Position numbers and translations under genes: made by a program. Below are positions 40,553-49,889 of a DNA stretch of 64,000 bases, piece after piece; position 1 is the stretch's first letter, and the number at the start of each line of letters is the position of its first letter. The DNA lies in NCBI RefSeq assembly GCF_012844455.2, contig NZ_JABBCQ020000014.1, forward strand, positions 62,001 to 126,000, given 5' to 3'. Below the pieces are notes generated by a model. The model worked only from the letters and a program-made list of their open reading frames with translations, was not told the origin of the DNA and searched no databases. Source of the stretch: Comamonas suwonensis (GTDB lineage: Bacteria > Pseudomonadota > Gammaproteobacteria > Burkholderiales > Burkholderiaceae_C).

Positions 40553-40810
40553 TTATGCAGCCGAGATGTTGACTGTTTGCTTGGACAGAGCGCCCTTCAC
40601 TGCGAACGACACGTGGCCGTCAACGAGTGCAAACAGGGTGTGATCCTTGCCCACGCCCACGTTCTCACCGGGGTGGAATTTGGTGCCGCGCTGACGCACG
40701 ATGATGGAACCAGCTGTCACCAGCTCGCCACCAAAGGCCTTCACACCCAGCATTTTTGGCTTGGAATCACGTCCATTGCGCGTAGAGCCGCCGCCTTTTT
40801 TCTGTGCCAT
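40553..40810 (-). CDS. rpmA: Ribosomal protein bL27
   Basis: This 85-residue protein starts [20 protein letters not shown] and contains [20 protein letters not shown], the typical bL27 sequence. Its basic N-terminus reaches into the peptidyl-transferase centre. It follows rplU with a 14-bp gap and was probably translated from the same message. Confidence 0.98.
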   Translation of the reverse strand: MAQKKGGGSTRNGRDSKPKMLGVKAFGGELVTAGSIIVRQRGTKFHPGENVGVGKDHTLFALVDGHVSFAVKGALSKQTVNISAA

Positions 40811-40824
40811 GACTCAGCTCCTAT

Positions 40825-41136
40825 TTAAGCAGCAATTGCCACGATTTGCAGTTCGGTGAACTGTTGACGGTGGCCTTGACGTTTTTGATAGTGCTTACGA
40901 CGACGCATCTTGAAGATGTGCACTTTGTCGTGCTTACCGTGAGCAACAACAGTTGCCTTCACAGTTGCGCCGGACACCAGGGGAGCGCCGATCTTGATTT
41001 CGGAGCCGTTGCCGACTGCCAAAACTTGATCGATCACAATTTCCTGGCCTACGTCCGCAGCAATCTGTTCTACTTTAATTTTTTCGCCAGCAGCAACACG
41101 ATATTGCTTGCCGCCGGTTTTTATGACCGCGTACAT
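40825..41136 (-). CDS. rplU: Ribosomal protein bL21
   Basis: The 103-residue protein begins [20 protein letters not shown] and ends with the bL21 motif [20 protein letters not shown]. The ATG is preceded by AAGAGG at good spacing; an upstream in-frame ATG at 41202 lies inside the promoter and is rejected. It is the first gene of the leftward rplU-rpmA unit, divergent from ispB. Confidence 0.98.
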   Translation of the reverse strand: MYAVIKTGGKQYRVAAGEKIKVEQIAADVGQEIVIDQVLAVGNGSEIKIGAPLVSGATVKATVVAHGKHDKVHIFKMRRRKHYQKRQGHRQQFTELQIVAIAA

Positions 41137-41188
41137 GTAAACCTCTTTACTTTGAGAGTTCTGCAGACGAATTTCCACAGAGCCGACG

Positions 41189-41197
41189 ATTCTAACA
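41189..41197 (-). promoter_or_regulatory. rplU: Extended -10 promoter of rplU
   Basis: On the minus strand TGTTAGAAT (TGn followed by TAGAAT) lies about 55 bp upstream of the rplU ATG. An extended -10 can act without a strong -35, and none is evident. Confidence 0.6.
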
Positions 41198-41289
41198 CGC
41201 ACTTAAAAATCACGCTTAGATCAACCCCACAGAGACCGCAAGCAAGCCCCGCGCAAGCCATCAATGAAAAAAGAGCAACACTCTATTTC

Positions 41290-41295
41290 TATAAT
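41290..41295 (+). promoter_or_regulatory. ispB: Possible ispB -10 element
   Basis: A perfect TATAAT occurs 29 bp before the favoured TTG start of ispB. It lies inside the reading frame that would result from an upstream ATG at 41264, which argues against that ATG. No clear -35 lies at the usual distance. Confidence 0.45.
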
Positions 41296-41323
41296 CATTG
41301 ATCCACTTGGCGGTTCAATCACC

Positions 41324-42304
41324 TTGACTACAGAAATTTCCACATCCAATCCGCTTGCCCTGATCGCAGATGACATGCGTGAAGTGGATATTGTCATTGC
41401 GCAGCGATTGACAACCAGCGTTCCTCTGATTGCACAGATCTCCCAGTACATCATAGCGGCGGGCGGCAAACGTTTGCGCCCTGCGCTGCTGCTCTTGATC
41501 AGTGGCGCTCTTGGTTACCAAGGCAAGAACAAGTACACCCTGGCAGCGGTGGTGGAGCTGATCCATACCGCCACCTTGCTGCATGACGATGTGGTGGATG
41601 AGTCCACGCTGCGCCGCGGCCGTGCGACGGCCAACGAAACCTTTGGCAACCCTGCCAGTGTCCTGGTGGGTGACTTCCTGCACACACGCTCCTTCCAAAT
41701 GATGGTGGAAGTGGGCAGCATGCGCGTGCTGCAAATCCTGTCGGACGCCACCAATGTGATTGCTGAAGGTGAAGTTCAGCAGCTCATCAACACCCATGAT
41801 GCATCTCTGGATGAGGCAGGCTATCTGCACGTCATTCGCTCCAAGACTGCACAGCTCTTTGAAGCCAGCGCCCAATTGGCCGCTGTTCTGGCGGATGCAC
41901 CTGCCGAAGTTGAACAAGCCTGCGCCGCCTACGGTCAGGCCCTGGGCACCGCCTTCCAGATCATTGACGATGTACTGGACTACACAGGCAACACGCAGGA
42001 GATGGGCAAAAACTTGGGCGATGACTTGCGCGAAGGCAAATGCACCCTGCCACTGATTGCAGCCATGCAACGCGGCACACCTGAGCAGGCAGCCATTGTT
42101 CGCAATGCCATTGAACAAGGCTCAACCGACCAACTGGATACTGTTGTTGAAATCGTGCGTAACACAGGTGCGCTGGACATTGCCAGAGCTGCCGCTCACA
42201 GCGAAGCCCTGCGCGCCATCGATGCCCTAGCCGCACTACCAAGCAATGCGCACACTGCCAGCTTGCTTGAGCTGGCCTCTCAGCTGCTGGAACGCCGAAC
42301 CTGA
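41324..42304 (+). CDS. ispB: Octaprenyl/polyprenyl diphosphate synthase
   Basis: IspB makes the long isoprenoid chain of ubiquinone. The 326-residue protein has the two aspartate-rich motifs of trans-prenyltransferases, LLHDDVVDESTL and QIIDDVLDYTG, with AGGKRLRPALLLL near the start. The favoured start is the TTG at 41324, giving TTEISTSNPLALIADDM, because family members usually begin 8-15 residues before PLALIADDM and a TATAAT lies upstream of it. An ATG at 41264 would add 20 atypical residues. It diverges from rplU, the usual arrangement. Confidence 0.93.
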   Translation: MTTEISTSNPLALIADDMREVDIVIAQRLTTSVPLIAQISQYIIAAGGKRLRPALLLLISGALGYQGKNKYTLAAVVELIHTATLLHDDVVDESTLRRGRATANETFGNPASVLVGDFLHTRSFQMMVEVGSMRVLQILSDATNVIAEGEVQQLINTHDASLDEAGYLHVIRSKTAQLFEASAQLAAVLADAPAEVEQACAAYGQALGTAFQIIDDVLDYTGNTQEMGKNLGDDLREGKCTLPLIAAMQRGTPEQAAIVRNAIEQGSTDQLDTVVEIVRNTGALDIARAAAHSEALRAIDALAALPSNAHTASLLELASQLLERRT

Positions 42305-42536
42305 CTCAGCAGCTGAGCAGCACGCTTAGAGTGTCCATTTCGCTGACAAGTGCGTTATTCGCAACAAGGGATTCAAGACGGACCTCTTGATCTCAATCAA
42401 CCACGGCTTTATCACGTTTTCTTGAGCCACATTCATATGCGTTGCTTTGTCGCTTGCATGTGCCTTCGCCTCATACCTTGAGCAACCACAAGAATGGTAG
42501 GATAAGTCTTCCCCTTACCCTCTCAGAACCGGATAC

Positions 42537-44276
42537 ATGGCTGCTGCCGATAACCTGCAAAAACCCTCTGCTGCCCCCTTTGCCATCCCCGGCCTGGGCA
42601 GAGCTCTGATTTCAGCAGGCAAAGTTTCCCAGCAAGCAGCCGAGGCAGCAGTCAAGAAGGCCGCGACAAGCCGCACACCTTTCATCACTGAACTCAGCCA
42701 GTCCGGCGAAATCAGTGCACTGGAAATCGCGGAAACCATCTCCACCATGTTCAGCACACCGTTGCTGGACCTGAATGCCATTGATTCGCAGCAGCTCCCT
42801 CGCGAACTGCTGGACCCAAAGATCAGCACCACCTACCGCGTACTGGCGCTGACCAAGCGCGGAAACCGGATCACTGTCGCGACAGCAGACCCAACACAGC
42901 AAGAGGCCGCTGAGCAGATCAAGTTCACGACTCAGCTACTGGTTGACTGGGTTGTCGTCGAAGCAGACAAGCTTCAAAAACTGATCGACCAGACAGGCAA
43001 AAGCGTCAGCGAATCTCTGGACAGCTACTCCAACTCGGGTGATTTCGACTTTGATGACGTCAAAATCGAAGACACCCCTGAAGAAAAAGACAACATTGGC
43101 GCAGACGTTGAAGATGCGCCCGTCGTCAAGTTCCTGCACAAGATGCTGCTGGACGCCTTCAACATGCGCGCCTCGGACTTGCACTTTGAGCCCTACGAGC
43201 ACAACTACCGTGTGCGATTTCGCGTGGATGGCGAATTGCGCGAGATCGCATCCCCTCCTATCGCGATCAAGGACAAGCTGGCCTCACGCATCAAGGTGAT
43301 CTCACGACTGGATATTTCGGAAAAGCGCATCCCGCAAGATGGCCGCATGAAGCTCAAAGTCGGGCCTGACCGAGTTATCGACTTTCGCGTGAGCACACTC
43401 CCCACTTTGTTTGGCGAGAAGATCGTGATCCGTATTCTGGACCCGAGCTCCGCCAAGATGGGCATCGAGGCACTGGGCTACGAGCCCGAAGAAAAAGAGC
43501 GCCTCCTCAAGGCCATCAAGCGCCCTTATGGAATGATTCTGGTAACCGGCCCTACGGGTTCGGGAAAAACGGTTTCACTCTACACCTGCCTGAACCTGCT
43601 CAACCAGCCAGGCGTCAACATTGCCACAGCTGAAGATCCCTCCGAAATCAACATGCCTGGCGTCAATCAGGTCAATGTGAACGAGAAGGCGGGCCTGACC
43701 TTTGCGGCAGCTCTGAAGTCCTTTCTGCGCCAGGATCCGGACATCATTATGGTGGGCGAAATCCGCGACCTGGAAACAGCGGACATATCCATCAAGGCCG
43801 CGCAAACCGGGCACTTGGTGCTATCTACGCTGCATACGAATGATGCACCGACCACGCTGACGCGCATGCGCAATATGGGGATTGCGCCCTTCAATATTGC
43901 CTCCAGCGTGATTCTGATTACCGCGCAGCGACTTGCGCGCCGCCTGTGCCCTCAATGCAAAGAGCCTGCAGATATTCCGCATGAGGCTTTGCTTGAAGCC
44001 GGCTACAACGAAGATGAACTGGACGGCAGCTGGACCAGCTACAAGCCCGTCGGCTGCCCCGCCTGCAATAACGGCTACAAAGGTCGCGTTGGCATCTATC
44101 AGGTCATGCCCATCAGCGAAGAGATGCAGCGCATCATCTTGCGTGATGGCAGTGCATTGGAAATCGCAGCCCAATCCAAGGCGGAAGGCGTCCGCTCACT
44201 GCGTGCCTCTGGCCTGCATAAAGTTAAATTAGGACAGACCTCACTCGAAGAAGTGCTGGCTGTGACCAACGAGTAA
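42537..44276 (+). CDS. pilB: Type IV pilus assembly ATPase PilB
   Basis: PilB is the hexameric ATPase that drives pilin polymerisation. The 579-residue protein has an N-terminal MshEN-type domain and, in the C-terminal half, Walker A GPTGSGKTVSLY around residue 338, the Asp and His boxes (LRQDPDIIMVGEIRDLETAD and LVLSTLHTNDAPTTLTRM) and tetracysteine pairs CPQCKE and CPACNNG. It is followed by pilC (25-bp gap) and pilD, the standard cluster, here downstream of ispB. Confidence 0.97.
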   Translation: MAAADNLQKPSAAPFAIPGLGRALISAGKVSQQAAEAAVKKAATSRTPFITELSQSGEISALEIAETISTMFSTPLLDLNAIDSQQLPRELLDPKISTTYRVLALTKRGNRITVATADPTQQEAAEQIKFTTQLLVDWVVVEADKLQKLIDQTGKSVSESLDSYSNSGDFDFDDVKIEDTPEEKDNIGADVEDAPVVKFLHKMLLDAFNMRASDLHFEPYEHNYRVRFRVDGELREIASPPIAIKDKLASRIKVISRLDISEKRIPQDGRMKLKVGPDRVIDFRVSTLPTLFGEKIVIRILDPSSAKMGIEALGYEPEEKERLLKAIKRPYGMILVTGPTGSGKTVSLYTCLNLLNQPGVNIATAEDPSEINMPGVNQVNVNEKAGLTFAAALKSFLRQDPDIIMVGEIRDLETADISIKAAQTGHLVLSTLHTNDAPTTLTRMRNMGIAPFNIASSVILITAQRLARRLCPQCKEPADIPHEALLEAGYNEDELDGSWTSYKPVGCPACNNGYKGRVGIYQVMPISEEMQRIILRDGSALEIAAQSKAEGVRSLRASGLHKVKLGQTSLEEVLAVTNE

Positions 44277-44300
44277 AACCAATACCAGCGAGGGAACGCC

Positions 44301-45518
44301 ATGGCAACCGCAGCGTCCAAGGGAATCAAGGAGTTTCTCTTTGAATGGGAGGGCAAAGACCGTAACGGGAAAATCGTCCGTGGCGAAACACGTGCCGGCG
44401 GAGAAAACCAGATTCAGGCCATGCTCCGCCGCCAAGGCGTGACACCCTCCAAGATCAAAAAGCGCCGAACGCGTGGCGGTAAAAAGATCAAGCCGAAGGA
44501 TATTGCCCTGTTTACCCGCCAGCTGGCGACCATGATGAAGGCTGGCGTCCCGCTGCTGCAGTCTTTTGACATTGTGGGCCGTGGCAATACCAACCCCAAC
44601 GTCACCAAGCTGCTCAACGACATCCGCCTGGATGTAGAGACTGGCACCTCACTGAGTACGGCCTTTCGCAAGTTCCCTCTGTACTTCGACAGCCTCTACT
44701 GCAACCTGGTTGAAGCCGGCGAGGCCGCCGGTATTTTAGAGGCGCTGCTGGACCGGCTTGCCACCTATATGGAAAAGACCGAGGCCATCAAGTCCAAAAT
44801 CAAATCCGCGCTGATGTACCCCACCTCAGTCGTGATCGTGGCGTTTGTCGTGGTAGCGGTCATCATGATTTTCGTGATCCCAGCCTTCAAGGAAGTCTTT
44901 ACCTCGTTCGGAGCCGATCTTCCTGCACCAACGCTGATTGTGATGGGCATCAGTGAGTACTTTGTTCAGTACTGGTGGCTGATTTTTGGCGTGATCGGCG
45001 GCGGTGGTTACTTCTTTATGCAAGCTTGGCAGCGTAATGAACGGGTACAGCAGTTCATGGATAGAGCCATGCTCAAAATGCCCATCTTCGGGGTTTTGAT
45101 CGAAAAATCCTGTGTGGCCCGCTGGACTCGTACACTCTCCACCATGTTTGCGGCTGGCGTTCCTCTGGTCGAGGCTCTGGACTCCGTAGGCGGCGCATCG
45201 GGCAATTACCTCTACCAGCAAGCCACGGACAAAATTCAGCAGGAAGTATCCACCGGCACGAGCCTGACATCAGCCATGGCCAATGCCAACATCTTCCCCT
45301 CCATGGTGATTCAGATGTGCGCCATCGGTGAAGAATCTGGCTCCATCGACCACATGCTGGGCAAAGCTGCTGACTTCTACGAAAGTGAAGTCGACGAAAT
45401 GGTCGCAGGCCTCTCCAGCCTGATGGAACCCATCATCATCGTCTTCCTGGGCACACTGATTGGCGGCATTGTGGTGTCTATGTATCTGCCTATCTTCAAG
45501 TTGGGTCAAGTGGTCTGA
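44301..45518 (+). CDS. pilC: Type IV pilus inner-membrane platform protein PilC
   Basis: PilC anchors the pilus machine in the inner membrane and works with PilB. The 405-residue protein contains two copies of the T2SSF domain (residues about 65-190 and 270-390), each ending in a membrane helix: SVVIVAFVVVAVIMIFVIPA and PIIIVFLGTLIGGIVVSMYL. It follows pilB closely, and its TGA overlaps the pilD ATG (TGATG). Confidence 0.96.
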   Translation: MATAASKGIKEFLFEWEGKDRNGKIVRGETRAGGENQIQAMLRRQGVTPSKIKKRRTRGGKKIKPKDIALFTRQLATMMKAGVPLLQSFDIVGRGNTNPNVTKLLNDIRLDVETGTSLSTAFRKFPLYFDSLYCNLVEAGEAAGILEALLDRLATYMEKTEAIKSKIKSALMYPTSVVIVAFVVVAVIMIFVIPAFKEVFTSFGADLPAPTLIVMGISEYFVQYWWLIFGVIGGGGYFFMQAWQRNERVQQFMDRAMLKMPIFGVLIEKSCVARWTRTLSTMFAAGVPLVEALDSVGGASGNYLYQQATDKIQQEVSTGTSLTSAMANANIFPSMVIQMCAIGEESGSIDHMLGKAADFYESEVDEMVAGLSSLMEPIIIVFLGTLIGGIVVSMYLPIFKLGQVV

Positions 45519-46387
45519 TGATTTCCGAAATTGCATTGAATGCTGCAGCAGGCGGCATACTGGGCCTGCTGATTGGCAGTTTTTTGAACGTCGTGATTCA
45601 CCGCATTCCGCGCATGATGGAGCAGGAGTGGCATGGCGAATGCGTGCAATGGGCTGAGGAGCAAAAAGAAAAAGGCGCCAAGATTGAGCTTGCACCTGCT
45701 CAGAGCCCCATCACACTCAGCAAGCCGCGATCGCGATGCCCCCATTGCGGGCATCAGATTACGTGGTACGAAAATATCCCTGTCCTCAGTTACCTCTTTC
45801 TGCGCGGTCGCTGCGCTGAATGCAAAAAAACCATCAGCCTGCGCTATCCGACCATAGAACTGATCTGCGCAGCACTGTTCGCCTTCTGCATCGCCCGCGA
45901 TGGCCTCACGCCGACAGGCTTTGCCTGGTGCGGGTTCAGCGCTGCGCTGCTGGCTCTGGCAATGATTGACTGGGACACCACCTTTTTACCTGACTCCATC
46001 ACTCTGCCACTGCTTTGGGGTGGACTGCTTGCATCTGCTCTGCAATGGACTTCCGTGCCACTGCTCAACTCCTTCTGGGGCGCTGTCGCAGGCTATATGT
46101 CGCTATGGCTGATCTTCTGGGCCTTCAAGCTGGCAACAGGCAAAGAAGGCATGGGCTACGGCGACTTCAAGCTCTTTGCCGCATTAGGCGCCTGGTTTGG
46201 CTGGCAGGCACTGGTACCCATCATTCTCATGGCGTCAGTCGTGGGCGCCGTCATCGGCATCGCCCTCAAGATCAATAGCAAGCTACGTGAAGGCGGCTAT
46301 GTCCCGTTTGGTCCCTTCCTGGCAGGCGGCGGCTTTGTGAGTCTGATCTGGGGTCCTCAGGCCATCTTGAGCTTTGTGGGCCTGTAA
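45518..46387 (+). CDS. pilD: Prepilin peptidase/N-methyltransferase PilD
   Basis: PilD cleaves the leader of type IV prepilins and methylates the new N-terminus. The 289-residue protein has the zinc-binding tetracysteine segment CPHCGHQITW with CAECKKTISLRYP in the cytoplasmic domain, and two catalytic aspartates, in IDWDTTFLPD and in the GxGD motif GMGYGDFKLFAALG. About seven membrane helices are predicted. It is translationally coupled to pilC. Confidence 0.97.
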   Translation: MISEIALNAAAGGILGLLIGSFLNVVIHRIPRMMEQEWHGECVQWAEEQKEKGAKIELAPAQSPITLSKPRSRCPHCGHQITWYENIPVLSYLFLRGRCAECKKTISLRYPTIELICAALFAFCIARDGLTPTGFAWCGFSAALLALAMIDWDTTFLPDSITLPLLWGGLLASALQWTSVPLLNSFWGAVAGYMSLWLIFWAFKLATGKEGMGYGDFKLFAALGAWFGWQALVPIILMASVVGAVIGIALKINSKLREGGYVPFGPFLAGGGFVSLIWGPQAILSFVGL

Positions 46388-46392
46388 AATCC

Positions 46393-47019
46393 ATGCATGC
46401 TGCACCTTCTGCCTCTCCTTTCCGACTGGGCCTGACTGGCGGTATTGGCAGCGGTAAAAGTACGATCGCCCAGCGCTTGCAAGAGCGCGGTGCCACGCTA
46501 ATTGATGCAGACTTTATCTCACGCAGCCTGACAGCCATTGGCGGTGCCGCTCTGCCCAGCATTGCGCACTCCTTTGGTGCAGACCTGATTGATACCCAAG
46601 GCGCCCTCAACCGCGCACGCATGCGCGAGCTGGTTTTTGCAGACCCCAACGCTCGCCAGCAACTCGAAGGCATTCTTCACCCCCTGATTGCCGAGCAAAC
46701 CTACCAGCAACATGAAGCAGCCATTGCTGCGGGCAGCAAACTCGTTGTTCACGACATTCCTTTGCTGGTGGAGTCCGGACACTGGCGCAGCAAGCTTGAT
46801 GGCGTGCTCGTTGTGGATTGCCGCGAAAGCACTCAAGTTGAGCGCGTCATGGCCCGTAGCGGCCTGACGCAAGATGCTGTGCAAAACATCATTGCCGCTC
46901 AGGCCACGCGTATGCAACGGCTGGCTGCCGCTGATTGGGTGCTCTACAACGACGAAGGCATCACAATCAATTCTCTCAACGCATATACCGATCAAATCGC
47001 TGCATGGTTCGGGCTATGA
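46393..47019 (+). CDS. coaE: Dephospho-CoA kinase
   Basis: CoaE performs the last step of coenzyme A synthesis. The 208-residue protein has the P-loop LTGGIGSGKSTIAQRL near residue 13, DADFISRS near 41 and LVVHDIPLLVESGHW. It starts five bases after pilD, so it is probably in the same transcript; pilD-coaE-zapD-yacG is a common order in proteobacteria. Confidence 0.96.
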   Translation: MHAAPSASPFRLGLTGGIGSGKSTIAQRLQERGATLIDADFISRSLTAIGGAALPSIAHSFGADLIDTQGALNRARMRELVFADPNARQQLEGILHPLIAEQTYQQHEAAIAAGSKLVVHDIPLLVESGHWRSKLDGVLVVDCRESTQVERVMARSGLTQDAVQNIIAAQATRMQRLAAADWVLYNDEGITINSLNAYTDQIAAWFGL

Positions 47020-47108
47020 TGCGCGTCATGGGGCTTGGCCTGTGCGTGTGATCGCCGCATGTGCACGTTAACCGCTGATTCCTGTGCGCCCCTAGGAGCC
47101 CAGCAAAC

Positions 47109-47864
47109 GTGATCCTGTACGAATATCCTTTTAACGAGCGTCTGAGAACCTATCTGCGCCTTGAGCAGTTGTATCGCCGACTGAGCGAGTTGCTGACCCG
47201 CGCGCATGCTGTTGATCATCACTTCGTGCTGATCACCATCTTCGAGATCATGGATGTGGCCTCGCGCAGCGATCTGCGCGCCGATGTCCTCAAGGATCTG
47301 GAGCGCCAGAAGAACCTGCTCGACGTTCTGCGCGACAACCCCGATATTTCCCAGCACATGCTGCATCAGGTGGCGCGCCAGGTCGAAAGTTGCTTTACCG
47401 CTATCAATGCGCAAAGCGGCAAGGCTGGTCAGGCCCTGACTGAAAACGACTGGCTGATGTCCATACGCAGCCGCGTGGGTATTCCAGGCGGCACCTGCAG
47501 TTTTGACCTGCCGGCCTATCACGCCTGGCTGAGCCTGGACCCACGCTTTCGCCAGCGTGACCTGGAAGACTGGGCTTCCGAGCTGACCCCGCTAGGCCAG
47601 TCGCTGGAGCTGATACTGCAGTTGCTGCGCGAAACCGGCATCCCCCAGCGCGTAGCCGCCGAGCAAGGCGTGTTCCAGCAGGCCATGCCTGCAGGCCGCA
47701 GCTTTCAATTGCTGCGCCTGCGCATAGACCCTCACCTCAATCTGGTGCCAGAGATCAGCGGCAACCGCTTGCTGGTGTCCGTGCGCCTGCTCAAGCTGGC
47801 CAGCGGCTGCAAGCCCCAGCCCAGCAACGACGATGCTTCTTTTGAGCTGACGCTCTGCGCCTGA
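47109..47864 (+). CDS. zapD: Cell division protein ZapD
   Basis: ZapD cross-links FtsZ filaments at the septum. The 251-residue protein begins MILYEYPFNERLRTYLRLEQ, the family opening (DUF1342), and contains VGIPGGTCSFDLPAYHAWL in its middle, matching the ZapD fold. The first codon here is GTG. It lies between coaE and yacG, as is usual. Confidence 0.95.
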   Translation: MILYEYPFNERLRTYLRLEQLYRRLSELLTRAHAVDHHFVLITIFEIMDVASRSDLRADVLKDLERQKNLLDVLRDNPDISQHMLHQVARQVESCFTAINAQSGKAGQALTENDWLMSIRSRVGIPGGTCSFDLPAYHAWLSLDPRFRQRDLEDWASELTPLGQSLELILQLLRETGIPQRVAAEQGVFQQAMPAGRSFQLLRLRIDPHLNLVPEISGNRLLVSVRLLKLASGCKPQPSNDDASFELTLCA

Positions 47865-47961
47865 GCCTCGCCTGCTTTCACACTCGTTGGGCCGCTGATT
47901 GCGGCTCAATTGCTTTCAGGGTCAGCCCACCCGTTTTTTCCAGCTGTGATACACCTGCACC

Positions 47962-48171
47962 ATGAGCACTGACAACCAATCCCCCACCATGGTGAAATGC
48001 CCCACCTGCGGTGGCCCCAGCGTTTTTATGCCGACCAACAAGTTCCGGCCTTTCTGTAGCGAGCGCTGCCGCAACATCGATCTGGGTGCCTGGGGCAATG
48101 AAGAGTTCCGGGTACCCGCCCAGACTCCTCCCGAAGATGCGCCGTTTGGCGACCCGCGCACCGAAGCCTGA
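47962..48171 (+). CDS. yacG: DNA gyrase inhibitor YacG
   Basis: The 69-residue protein has a zinc motif of two cysteine pairs: VKCPTCGGPSV and RPFCSERCRNIDLGAW, the hallmark of YacG. YacG binds GyrB and inhibits gyrase. It is the last gene of this rightward run and is followed by a strong terminator. Confidence 0.95.
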   Translation: MSTDNQSPTMVKCPTCGGPSVFMPTNKFRPFCSERCRNIDLGAWGNEEFRVPAQTPPEDAPFGDPRTEA

Positions 48172-48177
48172 GCCTAT

Positions 48178-48204
48178 AAAAAAGAGCGCAAAGCGCTCTT
48201 TTTT
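48178..48204. terminator. Bidirectional terminator between yacG and the MutT-like gene
   Basis: AAAAAAGAGCGC and GCGCTCTTTTTT flank a 3-nt loop between convergent genes. The stem is short but perfect, with A and T tracts on both sides. Confidence 0.85.
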
Positions 48205-48220
48205 ATTGCTGCAACCTACG

Positions 48221-48685
48221 TCAAGCTTTGGGCTGACTGGCCTCGTAATAGCTCTGATCGAACAACAGGCCACGCTCTTCGCTCAGCCATTGCAGCACGG
48301 GGTAAGAGCCGGGCAAGACCGGCGCTACATCCAGCGGCAATTTCTGCCATGCCATTTGCTGACCTTCACGCATCTCAAACTCACCTGACCACTGCATCAC
48401 CTTACACCAGTGCAGTCGCACCAGCGCATGCGGGTAATCATGCTCGGTCACCTTCCATGCATGGGCCGTGCCAATGGTCACGCCTAGCTCCTCAATCAGC
48501 TCGCGGCGCAGGGCCTGCTCTACGGTCTCGCCCTCTTCCAGCTTGCCACCCGGAAACTCCCAGTAGCCCGCATACGGCTTGCCAGCAGGGCGACTGGTAA
48601 TCAGCAACGCGCCATCGGATTCGCGCAGCAGCACGCCCACAGCCACTTCTGTGTGCTTGCGTTGCACCTGTGTTTCAGCAGTCAC
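48221..48685 (-). CDS. MutT-like NUDIX hydrolase
   Basis: The 154-residue protein has the NUDIX box GGKLEEGETVEQALRRELIE and ELGVTIG, with the MutT-like opening EVAVGVLLRESDGALLITSRP and the later LHWCKVMQWSGEFEMREGQQ. It probably removes oxidised dGTP (8-oxo-dGTP) and belongs to the mutT group, but the exact substrate is not proven by sequence. Many betaproteobacterial mutT genes are fused to a thiamine phosphate synthase domain; this one is not. Confidence 0.88.
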   Translation of the reverse strand: MTAETQVQRKHTEVAVGVLLRESDGALLITSRPAGKPYAGYWEFPGGKLEEGETVEQALRRELIEELGVTIGTAHAWKVTEHDYPHALVRLHWCKVMQWSGEFEMREGQQMAWQKLPLDVAPVLPGSYPVLQWLSEERGLLFDQSYYEASQPKA

Positions 48686-48699
48686 TTCAAACTCTTTCT

Positions 48700-49647
48700 T
48701 TACTCAAGATCTGCTTCTTCAGCCAGACCATCGACATCTGCGATGCGCTTATTCACAACCACAGGGCGCTCATTGCGGCCCGCGTAGTCGCGTGCAAACT
48801 GATGAGCGACACGACCGCTGCGCGAGCCGCGCTCTAGCGCCCAGACCAGTGCTTCGGGCCGGGCTGATTCAATCGTCGTCGCATCCATGCCCAGCGCCGA
48901 CAGCCACTGCGCCACTACGCGCAGGTATTCGTCCTGGCTGAAGGGATAGAAGCTGACCCACAGGCCAAAGCGCTCAGACAGAGAAATCTTCTCTTCCACC
49001 ACCTCGCCGGGGTGAATTTCGCCGTTTTCGCTTTTTTGCTGCGCCAGGTTGTCCGTCATGTACTCGGGCAACAGGTGGCGGCGGTTGCTGGTGGCATAGA
49101 CCAGCACATTGGCCGTAGCGGCGGAGACCGAGCCATCCAGCATGGACTTCATGGCCTTGTAGCCGGGCTCCCCTTCTTCAAAGCTCAGGTCATCACAGTA
49201 GATGATGAACTTCTCGGGGCGGCTGGCCACTACGTCGACGATATCGGGCAGATCGGTCAGATCAGCCTTGTCCACCTCAATCAGGCGCAAGCCTTGCGGC
49301 GCATAGCTGTGCAGGCAGGCGCGAATCAGCGAGGACTTGCCTGTACCGCGCGCGCCCGTCAGCAGCACGTTATTGGCCGTGCGGCCGCTGACAAACTGCT
49401 CCGTATTGCGTGCAATTTTCTCCTTTTGCACGTCAATATTCTGCAAATCGGACAGTTGCATGGCACCCACATGGCGCACAGGCTCCAGCACGCCGCAGCC
49501 ATTGGCGCGCTTGCGGTAGCGCCAGGCGATGGCGTCGTTCCAGTTTGCTGGCGCTTGCAAGGGCTGGGGCAGCACAGACTCGATACGCTGCATCAGCTGC
49601 TCGGCACGTTCAACCAAGCGCTCCAAAGGGTTCATTACATCTTGCAC
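48700..49647 (-). CDS. DUF815 family P-loop ATPase
   Basis: The 315-residue protein has Walker A TGARGTGKSSLIRACLHSY near residue 95 and Walker B IIYCDDLSFEEGEPG near 165, the layout of the DUF815 (YjeE/AAA-like) ATPases. Family function is not settled. The start is a GTG at 49647 with GGAG eight bases before it; an ATG four codons inside (MNPLERL) lacks a good site. It lies upstream of the MutT-like gene in the same direction with 14 bp between. Confidence 0.85.
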   Translation of the reverse strand: MQDVMNPLERLVERAEQLMQRIESVLPQPLQAPANWNDAIAWRYRKRANGCGVLEPVRHVGAMQLSDLQNIDVQKEKIARNTEQFVSGRTANNVLLTGARGTGKSSLIRACLHSYAPQGLRLIEVDKADLTDLPDIVDVVASRPEKFIIYCDDLSFEEGEPGYKAMKSMLDGSVSAATANVLVYATSNRRHLLPEYMTDNLAQQKSENGEIHPGEVVEEKISLSERFGLWVSFYPFSQDEYLRVVAQWLSALGMDATTIESARPEALVWALERGSRSGRVAHQFARDYAGRNERPVVVNKRIADVDGLAEEADLE

Positions 49648-49670
49648 GGCTCAATCTCCATCTCTATTTT

Positions 49671-49766
49671 TATAGCTGCCAGCACTTGGCATTATTTGGT
49701 TTCAGCCAAAAAAGTGTCTGAAACCTAATAAACACAGGCGCTAGCAGCTTCTCAAATTGCAGCACC
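49671..49766. repeat. Family A dispersed palindromic repeat, copy A8
   Basis: The left arm TATAGCTGCCAGCACTTGG and the right arm GGCGCTAGCAGCTTCTC lie about 55 bp apart, just upstream of the DUF815 gene. They resemble the arms at 23084-23175. Between them GGTTTCAGCC and GTGTCTGAAACC pair as a smaller hairpin. Confidence 0.6.
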
Positions 49767-49796
49767 CAAAGCGCTTAAAACTGGCACGCCCCACAC

Positions 49797-49888
49797 AAGG
49801 GACAGCGAGCAAGCGCCGCCGCGCAGAGAGGCTATCGTCCCCCTCCGCGAAGCAGAGAGGGGGAAGCGGCGCAGCCGCTCAGGGGGTG
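49797..49888. repeat. Family B GC-rich 3'-end repeat, copy B4
   Basis: Ordered blocks AAGCGCCGCCGCGCAG, CTATCGTCCCCCTCC, GAGAGGGGGAAGCGGCGC and CCGCTCAGGGGG lie here and end two bases before the argJ stop. It directly follows copy A8 of the other family. Confidence 0.7.
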
Positions 49889-49889
49889 T

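Noticed and set aside
48221..48685. Assigning the symbol mutT with certainty
   Set aside because: The NUDIX box and context fit, but the substrate cannot be decided from sequence and three NUDIX genes are present in the window.
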